A stretch of 64,000 nucleotides of DNA, from the NCBI RefSeq assembly GCF_025244865.1, contig NZ_CP104273.1, forward strand, positions 248,001 to 312,000. The letters are read 5' to 3'. This DNA comes from Arthrobacter sp. zg-Y1110. Lineage in GTDB: Bacteria > Actinomycetota > Actinomycetes > Actinomycetales > Micrococcaceae. A model generated the notes under the pieces. It saw nothing but the letters and a program-made list of their open reading frames with translations. It was not told where the DNA came from and searched no databases. Of the stretch, positions 57,016-64,000 are shown one piece after another (the first letter of the stretch is position 1; every line of letters starts with the position of its first letter). The position numbers and the translations under genes are program-made.

Positions 57016-57116
57016 CACCGGAAGGGTCCTCGGGCCCTCCCCGGACTGACCTCCGCAGCACAGGCAAGGACCCTGACGGCAAACCGTCAACGAGACTGCC
57101 GCCGGCCTGCCTGCGC

Positions 57117-57191
57117 ATGGGGACATCAACGGCACACCCCGTCGCAACGGCGAAGGGGACCACAAGCTTCAAGGAGCACCACCACCCGTGA
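57117..57191 (+). CDS. Possible 24-codon leader ORF of the PBP gene
   Basis: ATG 57117 to TGA 57189-57191, which overlaps the PBP GTG (GTGA). Its start lies within CTGCGCATGGGG, close to the family C motif. Supported by the overlap pattern only. Confidence 0.35.
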   Translation: MGTSTAHPVATAKGTTSFKEHHHP

Positions 57192-59518
57192 ACGATCCCC
57201 GCCATGAGCCGGCAACCCTGGACAGCCTCCTCGGCGAGCCCGATGAGGACACCGGGACGAAGAAACCCCGGGGCAGGCGGCTGGGCGCATTCGCGGGTGC
57301 CGTCGCCATCGTGGCACTGGCTGCCGGGTCCCTCATCGCCCCTGCCGCCACCTTCGCCGCCGGCGCCGCATCCTCCGCTCTCAACTACTGGGAGGACCTG
57401 CCCACCGAACTTCCCCTGGATGTGGCACTGCCCCAGCACACGGTCCTGCTCGATAAGAACGGCAAGGAGTTCGCCCGCTTCTACTCCGAGAACCGGATCG
57501 ACGTGAAGCTTGAGGACATCTCCGAGCACTTCACCCAGGCACTGGTGGCCACCGAGGACGTCTCCTTCTACGAGAACGGCGGCGCCGACGTCAAGGGCAT
57601 CACCCGGGCGGCCGTGGCCAACCTCATTTCCGACTCCACCCAGGGTGCATCCACCATCACCCAGCAGCTGGTCCAGAACATCCTGCTCAACAACGCCCGG
57701 GATGAAACCGAAGCCGCCGTCGGCACCGGCACCAGCTATAACGCCAAGCTCCGCGAGATCAAGTACGCGGTGAACCTGGAAAAGCAGCTGAGCAAGGACG
57801 AGATCCTCAACTCCTACGCCAACACCGTTTACTTCGGCCAGGGCGCCTACGGTGTAGAAGCAGCCTCGAAGATCTACTTCGGCACTTCAGCCAAGGACCT
57901 GACCAGCGGCCAGGCTGCACTGCTCGTCGGGTTGGTGAAGGGCCCGAACATCTATGACCCCTACACCGCTCCCGAGCTGGCGAAGAACCGCCGCGACACA
58001 GTGCTTCACCGCCTCGCCGCCGTCGGGGACCTGACACCCGCAGAGCTCGAGGCTGCTGTAGCAGAGCCCCTTGGCATCCTGCCCGAGCCCGGGAAGATCC
58101 GTTCCGGCTGCGATCAGTCCGACTACCCGTTCTACTGCTCGCTGGTCCGCAAGGAAATCCTGGACGACCCGGCCTTCGGCGACACCCGCGAAGCCCGTGA
58201 AGACCGCCTGACCCGCGGCGGCATGACGCTGACGACCGCACTGGATCCGAAGGTTATGAATTCCTCCCAGCAGGCAGTGGACGAAGCCCTGGGTGCCGGC
58301 AACCGCGGAGCCCTCGGTGTCGCCGTCGTCATCCCCGGCACCGGCAAGATCGTAGGCATCGCACAGAACCGTGAATGGGGCGCGGGAGATAACGCAACCG
58401 AAATGGTTTACGCCGACCAGGCGTTCCAGCCCGGATCGACCATGAAGCCGATCGCACTGGCCACCGCACTGGAGCAGGGTATCCCTGCCACCACCCGGTT
58501 CAACGCAGTCAGCCCGTACGTTCCTGCGGCACTGGACTTCCCCGACGGCGGCTACATCAACTACGGCGGAACCGACTGGGGGGTCATCGACGCCCGCGGG
58601 GCCATCAAGGTTTCCTCCAACACGTACTTCATCCAGCTTGTGGAACGCACCGGCGTCCTTTCCGTTGCCGATATGTCGGCACGGCTGGGAATCACGACCC
58701 TTCCCCGCACCGGTGAACGCGCCATCCAGGGGCGGGAGGCATCCCTCGTCCTGGGCGCCTACGAGGTCAGCCCCATCGAGCTGGCCAACGCGTACGCCAC
58801 CTTCGCCGCCGCCGGCGTCGAATGCACACCCCACGCCATCGTCTCCGGCATCCGCACCTCCTCCGGCGAATCCATCCCGACCCCCGATGCCGACTGCCAC
58901 CAGGCGATAGCCCCGGCCGTCGCGAACACCGTCGGGGATGCACTGAAGATGCCGTTCACCTCGGGCGGCACCCTCGAGTCCCTCGGCGGCCTCGCAGGAC
59001 GCGAATCCGGAGCGAAGACCGGTACGACCAACGACTATGCGGCCAACTGGATCGCCGGCATCACACCCCAGTACTCCACCGCAGTGTGGCTCGGTGACCC
59101 CCGCGGCGGCTCGCAGCACCCGCTGACCGTCCTGCAGGCTTACGGCCAGACCTTCTACAACCTGACCGGCTCGGAAGTTGCAGCACCGGTCTGGAAGAGC
59201 GTCATGAACGGCATCCACCAGGGCCTGCCGGCAAAGCCGATGCCGAAGGCCGACGACGCCGCCACCAGCTCCACCACGGCGTCCTCCATCCCCGACGTAC
59301 GCGGAATGGGAACCGATGAGGCGGTAACCCTGCTGCTGGCCAACAAGCTGACGCCCGTCATTTCCGAAACCACAGCCAAGGCCAGCCGGCTGCACCCCAA
59401 GGACACGGTGGTCAGCCAGACCCCGGCGCCGGGCAGCACATCCGGGTACCGCCAGGAAGTGGTCCTGACCCTCAGTTCCGGCTCCACCACAGCCATCACC
59501 CTTCCGGAAGGCAAGTAG
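57188..59518 (+). CDS. Class A penicillin-binding protein with PASTA domain
   Basis: 776 residues: cytoplasmic N-terminus, transmembrane helix about 33-57, GT51 glycosyltransferase (TEDVSFYENGGAD near 120-132, GASTITQQL), transpeptidase with SxxK at 417-420 (STMK), SSN at 476-478, KTG at 610-612, and a C-terminal PASTA-like domain (about 695-765). It should polymerise and cross-link peptidoglycan, like actinobacterial PonA. AAGGAG is present, though the GTG also overlaps a possible leader stop. The full catalytic set is kept, so it is probably active. An unusual gene for a mobile element. Confidence 0.93.
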   Translation: MNDPRHEPATLDSLLGEPDEDTGTKKPRGRRLGAFAGAVAIVALAAGSLIAPAATFAAGAASSALNYWEDLPTELPLDVALPQHTVLLDKNGKEFARFYSENRIDVKLEDISEHFTQALVATEDVSFYENGGADVKGITRAAVANLISDSTQGASTITQQLVQNILLNNARDETEAAVGTGTSYNAKLREIKYAVNLEKQLSKDEILNSYANTVYFGQGAYGVEAASKIYFGTSAKDLTSGQAALLVGLVKGPNIYDPYTAPELAKNRRDTVLHRLAAVGDLTPAELEAAVAEPLGILPEPGKIRSGCDQSDYPFYCSLVRKEILDDPAFGDTREAREDRLTRGGMTLTTALDPKVMNSSQQAVDEALGAGNRGALGVAVVIPGTGKIVGIAQNREWGAGDNATEMVYADQAFQPGSTMKPIALATALEQGIPATTRFNAVSPYVPAALDFPDGGYINYGGTDWGVIDARGAIKVSSNTYFIQLVERTGVLSVADMSARLGITTLPRTGERAIQGREASLVLGAYEVSPIELANAYATFAAAGVECTPHAIVSGIRTSSGESIPTPDADCHQAIAPAVANTVGDALKMPFTSGGTLESLGGLAGRESGAKTGTTNDYAANWIAGITPQYSTAVWLGDPRGGSQHPLTVLQAYGQTFYNLTGSEVAAPVWKSVMNGIHQGLPAKPMPKADDAATSSTTASSIPDVRGMGTDEAVTLLLANKLTPVISETTAKASRLHPKDTVVSQTPAPGSTSGYRQEVVLTLSSGSTTAITLPEGK

Positions 59519-59519
59519 C

Positions 59520-61193
59520 ATGCGCAGAAAACCCTCAGACCGCCAGGGGACCATGCTCCTTGGCGGTGCCGCGGCGGTGGCGGCAATATCGTTGGCGGCC
59601 ACTGCCGTTACTGCCCTGATCGGCTTCCCGGTCCTGACCGACGACGGCGGAAGTGCCGTTGAACCCGTCCAGGCCCCCGAAGCCGTCGCCGCCAGCTGGA
59701 AGCAGACGCCTGCGACGACCGTACTCACCGATGTCCTGAACAACCCTCCGTCGGGGTGGAAGGCAGAAGGGAATCTGCAGAGCGCCGTCGTGGCTCCGCT
59801 GCCGTACTCCTGCCCGGTGCAGAATTCGGCCGCCTCCACATCGCTGGCCCGCTCCTACACGATCAACGGGAGCCGGATCCGTGTGACCCTCCAGGCGTAC
59901 ACGGCCGGCCTCGGCGCCGAAGCCCTCTCCCAGATGCATTCGGGCGCGTCAGTCTGCGCCGGTGCCGAAGGCGCAGTCGCCCAGTCCCCGATCTACGGGG
60001 AAGCCCCCGGAACGGATTCCATGGTGGCATCGGTCAGCCACGGCGGGCAGCGGACCTCGGTAGCCTCCTTCCGTGTCGGAGATGTCATCGCCTACACCAC
60101 CGGGTCCAACTCACAGGCCCTCATCGACGCCGCCGTTGAGCTGGACGCCACCCTGGACAGCAAGCTCAAGGGCGTCTGCGCCAACCCGGGTTCCTCCGCA
60201 GAGGATGCCTCGCGCAGCCCCTTCAGCCTCGCCGGGTACAAGCAGTTCACCCAGCCGGTCACCGTCCGCATCCCCGCGGTGGACCTGCCGTCCACGACAC
60301 CTTCCGCACCGCCGTCGGCCAAGGCCTCGGAGAAGGCTTCCGGCAAGGCAGAGACCAAACCCGCCCCGGCGGATAACGGTCCTGCGCTGACCCCGTACCC
60401 CATTCCCGCCCCGGACCTGATCGACACAGTGGCAGAACCCATGGCCGAGCCCGTGTTCCCCGTCTGGCCGCCCATGCCCGCCGCGGTGGCCTTGCCTGAA
60501 GCCCCGAAGGCGCCGGCCGCTGAAGCGACCACCGAGAAGAGCTTCCCGGTAGCCGCCGATGACACCACCGGTCCCGGCTGCGGATGGTCCTTCACTGGGC
60601 TGAAAGCCCCGGGCTTTGACGCCGCCACCGCCAAGGCATCGGAAAAGAAGCAGTCCGAGCAGGCCCGCAAGGACCTCGAAGCCGGTGCGAAGGACTGGCA
60701 GACTGCCGTGCTGAAGTACTGGAAGTCCTACGGCACCTACAAGGACGCCGCAGCGACCTACAACACGTACGCCGACAAGGTCGCCGAAACCAACCAGGCC
60801 TGGCTGGAGATCGCCGCGGACTGGGACCGGTACAACGCGGAACTGGACGAATACAACTCCGACGTCGCCGCGCGGGAAGACTTCCTGGCCCGCCGGGACG
60901 CCGCCCGCTCCGAGTACGAAAAGCAGGTCAAGACCTGCAGCATCCCGCTGCCTGCAGAGGAGACCGAGGTGCCGCAGGTGCCCGAAACCGACGATGAAAC
61001 AGACGAGCCGGATCCGTCATCGACGGCGTCGCCCTCGGCTTCCCCTTCACCGACGGCGTCCCCTTCACCGAGCCCGACGGCTTCCGAACCGAAGACCCGG
61101 CCCGGCTGCCCGGCGGAGAAACCGGAGATCCTGAATCAGGATGCACCGGCCGTTCCCAAGGCACCTGCGATGCCGGCGGACCCGCGCCCGTAG
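59520..61193 (+). CDS. Exported coiled-coil protein with Ser/Pro/Thr tail
   Basis: 557 residues. Hydrophobic signal/anchor about 12-36, exported globular part with Cys pairs (about 60-220), Ala/Pro/Glu linker, a charged coiled-coil-like region (about 375-475, ending KTC), then SPSASPSPT repeats. It lies one base after the PBP stop, so co-translated. Possibly a PBP regulator or wall-linked structural protein; no family recognised. Confidence 0.7.
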   Translation: MRRKPSDRQGTMLLGGAAAVAAISLAATAVTALIGFPVLTDDGGSAVEPVQAPEAVAASWKQTPATTVLTDVLNNPPSGWKAEGNLQSAVVAPLPYSCPVQNSAASTSLARSYTINGSRIRVTLQAYTAGLGAEALSQMHSGASVCAGAEGAVAQSPIYGEAPGTDSMVASVSHGGQRTSVASFRVGDVIAYTTGSNSQALIDAAVELDATLDSKLKGVCANPGSSAEDASRSPFSLAGYKQFTQPVTVRIPAVDLPSTTPSAPPSAKASEKASGKAETKPAPADNGPALTPYPIPAPDLIDTVAEPMAEPVFPVWPPMPAAVALPEAPKAPAAEATTEKSFPVAADDTTGPGCGWSFTGLKAPGFDAATAKASEKKQSEQARKDLEAGAKDWQTAVLKYWKSYGTYKDAAATYNTYADKVAETNQAWLEIAADWDRYNAELDEYNSDVAAREDFLARRDAARSEYEKQVKTCSIPLPAEETEVPQVPETDDETDEPDPSSTASPSASPSPTASPSPSPTASEPKTRPGCPAEKPEILNQDAPAVPKAPAMPADPRP

Positions 61194-61208
61194 GCGTCCG
61201 GGCGTCTT

Positions 61209-61221
61209 GCCGCACACAGTC
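61209..61221 (+). promoter_or_regulatory. Family B variant
   Basis: GCCGCACACAGTC with ATG seven bases after the base replacing T. Weaker match, but the following leader ORF repeats the pattern. Confidence 0.45.
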
Positions 61222-61225
61222 GGGC

Positions 61226-61288
61226 ATGAACACTCCCGCGTGCACAGTCGCCCGAACGTCCACCACCCTGCCGGGGGCAGTCCTGTGA
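61226..61288 (+). CDS. Leaderless 20-codon micro-ORF
   Basis: Starts MNTPACTVAR and its TGA overlaps the GTG of the next gene (GTGA at 61285-61288). No Shine-Dalgarno. Same architecture as the 52.4 kb leader. Confidence 0.5.
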   Translation: MNTPACTVARTSTTLPGAVL

Positions 61289-61833
61289 GGCTGCCCCTGG
61301 CCCAGGACCCGGCCGACCACTTCGACTACGCCTCCCTGACCTGGATCCACAACACCGCCTACGACAGCCCACTGGCCATCATCCTGACCACCGGATGGTT
61401 CTTCATCCTGGCACTGGCCTGCTTCCTCGTCGCGGCCCGGCGCCTGGAACCTGCCCGGTTCGGAAACCGTCCGATCCGCCGGCTGCTCATCCTCAGTGCC
61501 GCGCTGCTCGTACTGCCGCTGGTGTCTTCGACCATCATCGAGAAGAACGGCGGTCCGGCCGACAGCATCCCCAACTTCGCCGGACACATGCAGGGCGAGA
61601 AAACAGCCGACTACGACGGCGAGTTCGCCGGCTGGGCCAAAGCCAGATACGGACTGGAACTGAACCAGGCCCAGTCACGCGAGCTGCAGGACAAAGAGAG
61701 CCGCGGCCTGTTCGTCCCCACCAATGAGACCCGCCCCGTCATCCATAACGGAACCCTGATCCACGGCATCATTGCCGCCGACCAGATCATCCTCGTCGAC
61801 AAGGCCGGCACCGAGCTGCCGCTAGCCCGATGA
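61285..61833 (+). CDS. Two-helix membrane protein
   Basis: 182 residues: hydrophobic helices about 28-50 and 62-82, then an exterior domain. GTG 61285 was chosen because of the overlap with the leader stop. The stop overlaps a possible ATG of the next gene. Unknown function, apparently part of the envelope cluster. Confidence 0.65.
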   Translation: MRLPLAQDPADHFDYASLTWIHNTAYDSPLAIILTTGWFFILALACFLVAARRLEPARFGNRPIRRLLILSAALLVLPLVSSTIIEKNGGPADSIPNFAGHMQGEKTADYDGEFAGWAKARYGLELNQAQSRELQDKESRGLFVPTNETRPVIHNGTLIHGIIAADQIILVDKAGTELPLAR

Positions 61834-61850
61834 CCCGGAAGAAGGAAAGT

Positions 61851-62657
61851 ATGAGCAATCAAACGACATCCCCGGCCATCCCTGGCGACTTGCTGGAAGC
61901 AGCCTTAGAGGCAGCAGCTGCAGGAGCCGCGGTCCTTGCGAATCGCTCCCTGGCAGGCATGAATGCAGTGAACAAGAGCGCCTCGGGTGACTGGGTCACC
62001 GACTTCGACACCGCAGCCGAAGCGGCAGTCAGGGAAGTGCTGACCCGCCGGCGTCCCAACGACGTCGTCACCGGGGAAGAGCTGGCCAACGAGGTACCGG
62101 CCAACCCCTCCGGGATCCGCTGGTCCATCGACCCTCTGGACGGCACAACGAACTTCATCCGCAACTTCCCCTACTACGCCGTCTCGGTGGCAGCGGTGGA
62201 CGAGGACGGCACCTGGCTCGCCGGAGTAGTCCACGCTCCCGCACTCGGACGTGTCTATTCGGCGGCCCGCGGCCACGGAGCGTGGTTGGACGAGGGAGGA
62301 CACCGCAGCCGCCTGACCGGACCGGACCCGGAACGCATCGGAAAAGTCCTGGGAACAGGATTCGCATATGACGACGCCGTACGTTCCGCGGAATTGACCG
62401 CACTCCCCCGGATGGCAGAGGGCTACGCAGATGTCCGCCGCTTCGGATCGGCCGCCCTGGACCTGTGCATGGTTGCAGACGGAACCCTTGATGCCTTCTT
62501 CCAGCAGGGGCTGCAGGAATACGACTACGCAGCCGGTGCACTCATAGCAGAGGAAGCCGGTGCCCCCGTCCTGCGCCCGGCCCCCGGACTGACCGGCGCC
62601 GCGAAGCGGGCAGCAGTGACAGCAGCCGGCACCGAGCTGCCCCTTGCCCTCCGGTAG
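61851..62657 (+). CDS. Inositol-monophosphatase-family phosphatase
   Basis: 268 residues. Metal motifs GEE near 73-75, IDPLDGTTNFIRN near 91-103, and EYDYAAGAL near 222-230 match IMPase/CysQ/HisN-type enzymes (Mg-dependent phosphate removal from inositol, PAP or histidinol phosphate). ATG 61851 follows AAGGAAAG; an earlier ATG at 61830 overlaps the upstream stop (ATGA) and would add seven residues. The substrate cannot be told from sequence. Confidence 0.85.
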   Translation: MSNQTTSPAIPGDLLEAALEAAAAGAAVLANRSLAGMNAVNKSASGDWVTDFDTAAEAAVREVLTRRRPNDVVTGEELANEVPANPSGIRWSIDPLDGTTNFIRNFPYYAVSVAAVDEDGTWLAGVVHAPALGRVYSAARGHGAWLDEGGHRSRLTGPDPERIGKVLGTGFAYDDAVRSAELTALPRMAEGYADVRRFGSAALDLCMVADGTLDAFFQQGLQEYDYAAGALIAEEAGAPVLRPAPGLTGAAKRAAVTAAGTELPLALR

Positions 62658-62687
62658 CCCGGGCGCGGCAGCCCCGCGCTTCCCAGA

Positions 62688-63137
62688 GTGAAGCTCCTGA
62701 AGGTGATCGGTTTGGTCACTGCCATCCTGACCGTAATCACCGGCTACGCGGTCCACGACCACGCTGCAGGCACCGGCGCCGAGACTGCCCGGATGACAGC
62801 CATTGCCGACCTGCTTCCTGCCGACCCCGGCTGGGAACGGACGAGCGATCACCTGGGCTACAACGGATACCTCTGTGCACCAGACACAGGCTGCGCGGAG
62901 ATGCAGCGGCGGTGGAACCTCGCCCAGGGCATCAGTGCCGAAGACCTGCAGTCCCGGATCGACGCCGCCGGCTGGGACATGGAGCTGGAGGGGGACTGTA
63001 TCCGGGAACCTGACGATTCCGGACAGCTGACGCTCTGCAGTGCTGAGGGAACCGTGCAGGGATACGACGTCTGGCTCAATGTCATCTCCCTGTCCTCCTA
63101 CCGGCCTGAGCCCTGGCTGGTCATGAATATCTCCTAG
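62688..63137 (+). CDS. Exported/anchored protein, paralogue 1
   Basis: 149 residues: N-terminal hydrophobic helix (about 5-22), then a small exterior domain with conserved Cys residues (LCAPDTGC, GDCIREP, LCSAEG). Close paralogue of the next gene. GTG start without a clear ribosome site. The four-Cys pattern suggests disulphides in the cell wall zone. Unknown. Confidence 0.6.
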   Translation: MKLLKVIGLVTAILTVITGYAVHDHAAGTGAETARMTAIADLLPADPGWERTSDHLGYNGYLCAPDTGCAEMQRRWNLAQGISAEDLQSRIDAAGWDMELEGDCIREPDDSGQLTLCSAEGTVQGYDVWLNVISLSSYRPEPWLVMNIS

Positions 63138-63354
63138 ACCCGGGTACTTCCTCTTACTTGCCCGCATGCCCGGGCATTCGAGACGGGACTGCGGCACAAA
63201 ACTGCTCCCGGGCACGAGGCGTGACACAGGCAACTTAGCGTGTATCGTTTGGCCAGCAAGGCGTGGGGGCGCATTCGGCCGGGGCAGAAAATACCGGTTC
63301 TCGAAGGGGCTCGGCATTACGCCGCAGAATCTCCGGGAAGGACTGAGTGGCCCA

Positions 63355-63807
63355 ATGAGGCACCCCGTACTGCTTTCTGCCCTCATAGCTACTGTCTTGG
63401 CAGGCGCTGGACTTTTCTTTGTCCAGGATTGGGTATCCGGAACCCGCGAGGAAACGGTTCGGATGGCCGAAATTGCAGACCAGCTTCCGCCCGATCCGGC
63501 CTGGAAACAGAAGCCCGACACTGTGGACTACATGGGCTTCGTCTGCCGGCCATTTACCGGTTGTGCCGGGCTGCAGCGACGCTGGCAGCCAGTTCAGGGG
63601 CTGGATGCACAGAGCCTGCAGAAGCGAATAGACGCGGCCGGATGGGGATTGAAGCTCGAAGGGGACTGTATCCGCGAGCCGGAGACCTCGGGAAAAACCA
63701 CCCTTTGCAGTGCTGAAGGCCACGTCCAAGGGTACGAGGTCTGGTTGAACGTTGTTTCCGAATCCTCGTACCGGCCGGAGAGCGAACTGATCCTGAACAT
63801 TTTCTAG
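63355..63807 (+). CDS. Exported/anchored protein, paralogue 2
   Basis: 150 residues, same layout as the 62688 product: signal/anchor helix, RMAEIADQLP, CRPFTGC, GDCIREPE, LCSAEG, VQGYEVWLNV. Clear tandem duplication with about half the residues identical by eye. The preceding 217-base gap contains a host-like TATCGT box near 63243. Unknown function. Confidence 0.65.
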   Translation: MRHPVLLSALIATVLAGAGLFFVQDWVSGTREETVRMAEIADQLPPDPAWKQKPDTVDYMGFVCRPFTGCAGLQRRWQPVQGLDAQSLQKRIDAAGWGLKLEGDCIREPETSGKTTLCSAEGHVQGYEVWLNVVSESSYRPESELILNIF

Positions 63808-63885
63808 TTTCTCGGCTGCGCATCGCGGGTGTTCAAGCCCGCCCATCCAGACCTAGCTACACCACATCAATTAACGGGGGGACCG

Positions 63886-64000
63886 TTGCATCACATATTA
63901 GAACGCGTTTCGGGGGTGGCTGCCGTACTGCTCTTGGCAGCATCTGCTGGGATGTTAGCGCTACCGGGTGCCCAGGCGGCGCCGGACAGCTACCACCCGG
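63886..64000 (+). CDS. Secreted protein, truncated by window end
   Basis: TTG 63886 follows GGGGGGA. The 38 visible residues form a signal peptide (LERVSGVAAVLLLAASAG, ending AQAA) and the first mature residues. Product unknown. Confidence 0.45.
   Translation, partial: MHHILERVSGVAAVLLLAASAGMLALPGAQAAPDSYHP

Noticed and set aside
1..64000. tRNA, rRNA, transposase, integrase, CRISPR-cas
   Set aside because: No cloverleaf, rRNA segment, DDE/tyrosine recombinase motif or regular repeat-spacer array was seen by eye; a tRNAscan or HMM search could still find weak cases.

Overview
The window looks like part of a large conjugative plasmid, or a plasmid-like integrative or phage-plasmid element, from a high-GC actinobacterium, most likely Micrococcales (Arthrobacter-like). 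The support is the codon use, an mIHF-like protein, a class A PBP with a PASTA domain, PF03457-type helicase-associated repeat proteins, and many leaderless or GTG/TTG starts. No rRNA, tRNA, CRISPR array, transposase or relaxase was recognised.

Layout. 0-10.6 kb, replication and repair I: Holliday-junction-resolvase-like nuclease, two unknown proteins, a degenerate DnaE paralogue, a full DNA polymerase III alpha subunit, a small helical protein, SSB. 10.7-20 kb, conjugation I: membrane-anchored HNH protein, large cell-wall hydrolase (lytic-transglycosylase-like plus CHAP), VirB8-like protein, VirB6-like polytopic protein, two small membrane proteins, and proteins carrying a shared GGQFA N-terminal motif. 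20-36 kb, accessory and regulatory: ECF-sigma-like protein, flotillin/NfeD operon, SNF2 helicase, M23 peptidase, zinc-finger proteins, fabG, helicase-associated-repeat proteins, redoxin, DinG-type helicase. 36-51.4 kb, conjugation II and replication II: VirB4 ATPase, second VirB8-like protein, Cas4/RecB-like nuclease, an AT-rich repeat-rich candidate origin (43.04-43.58 kb), a primase-helicase, a sigma-70-like factor, an mIHF-like protein, a MinD/TadZ-like ATPase. 51.5-64 kb, cargo and envelope: DnaJ-membrane protein, metallo-beta-lactamase-fold hydrolase, PAS-like protein, class A PBP, coiled-coil exported protein, inositol-monophosphatase-family enzyme, two tandem paralogues and a truncated secreted protein.

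The most striking feature is a private transcription/translation code. At least three directional motif families sit at operon starts on both strands. Family B is GGTGAGAG-like, 11 bases, then GCCGCACACATAG. Family A is CCGTCAG-like, 10 bases, then CGCATAGAAAC. Family C is TCTRCGCATG. In family B the start codon lies exactly 8 bases after the T of CACAT in nine cases. In family A and one family C site it lies 10-12 bases after the equivalent T. This predicts element-specific promoters that make leaderless or nearly leaderless mRNAs. Several of these transcripts begin with 17-34-codon micro-ORFs whose stop codon overlaps the start of the next gene (ATGA, GTGA or TAATG), which suggests translational coupling in place of a Shine-Dalgarno. 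The window also encodes one clear sigma-70-like protein and one ECF-like protein that are natural candidates for reading these promoters.

Replication enzymes (DnaE, pseudo-DnaE, SSB, primase-helicase, helicases, nucleases) and T4SS parts are interleaved under the same promoter families, so the element appears to carry much of its own replisome, transfer apparatus and transcription programme.
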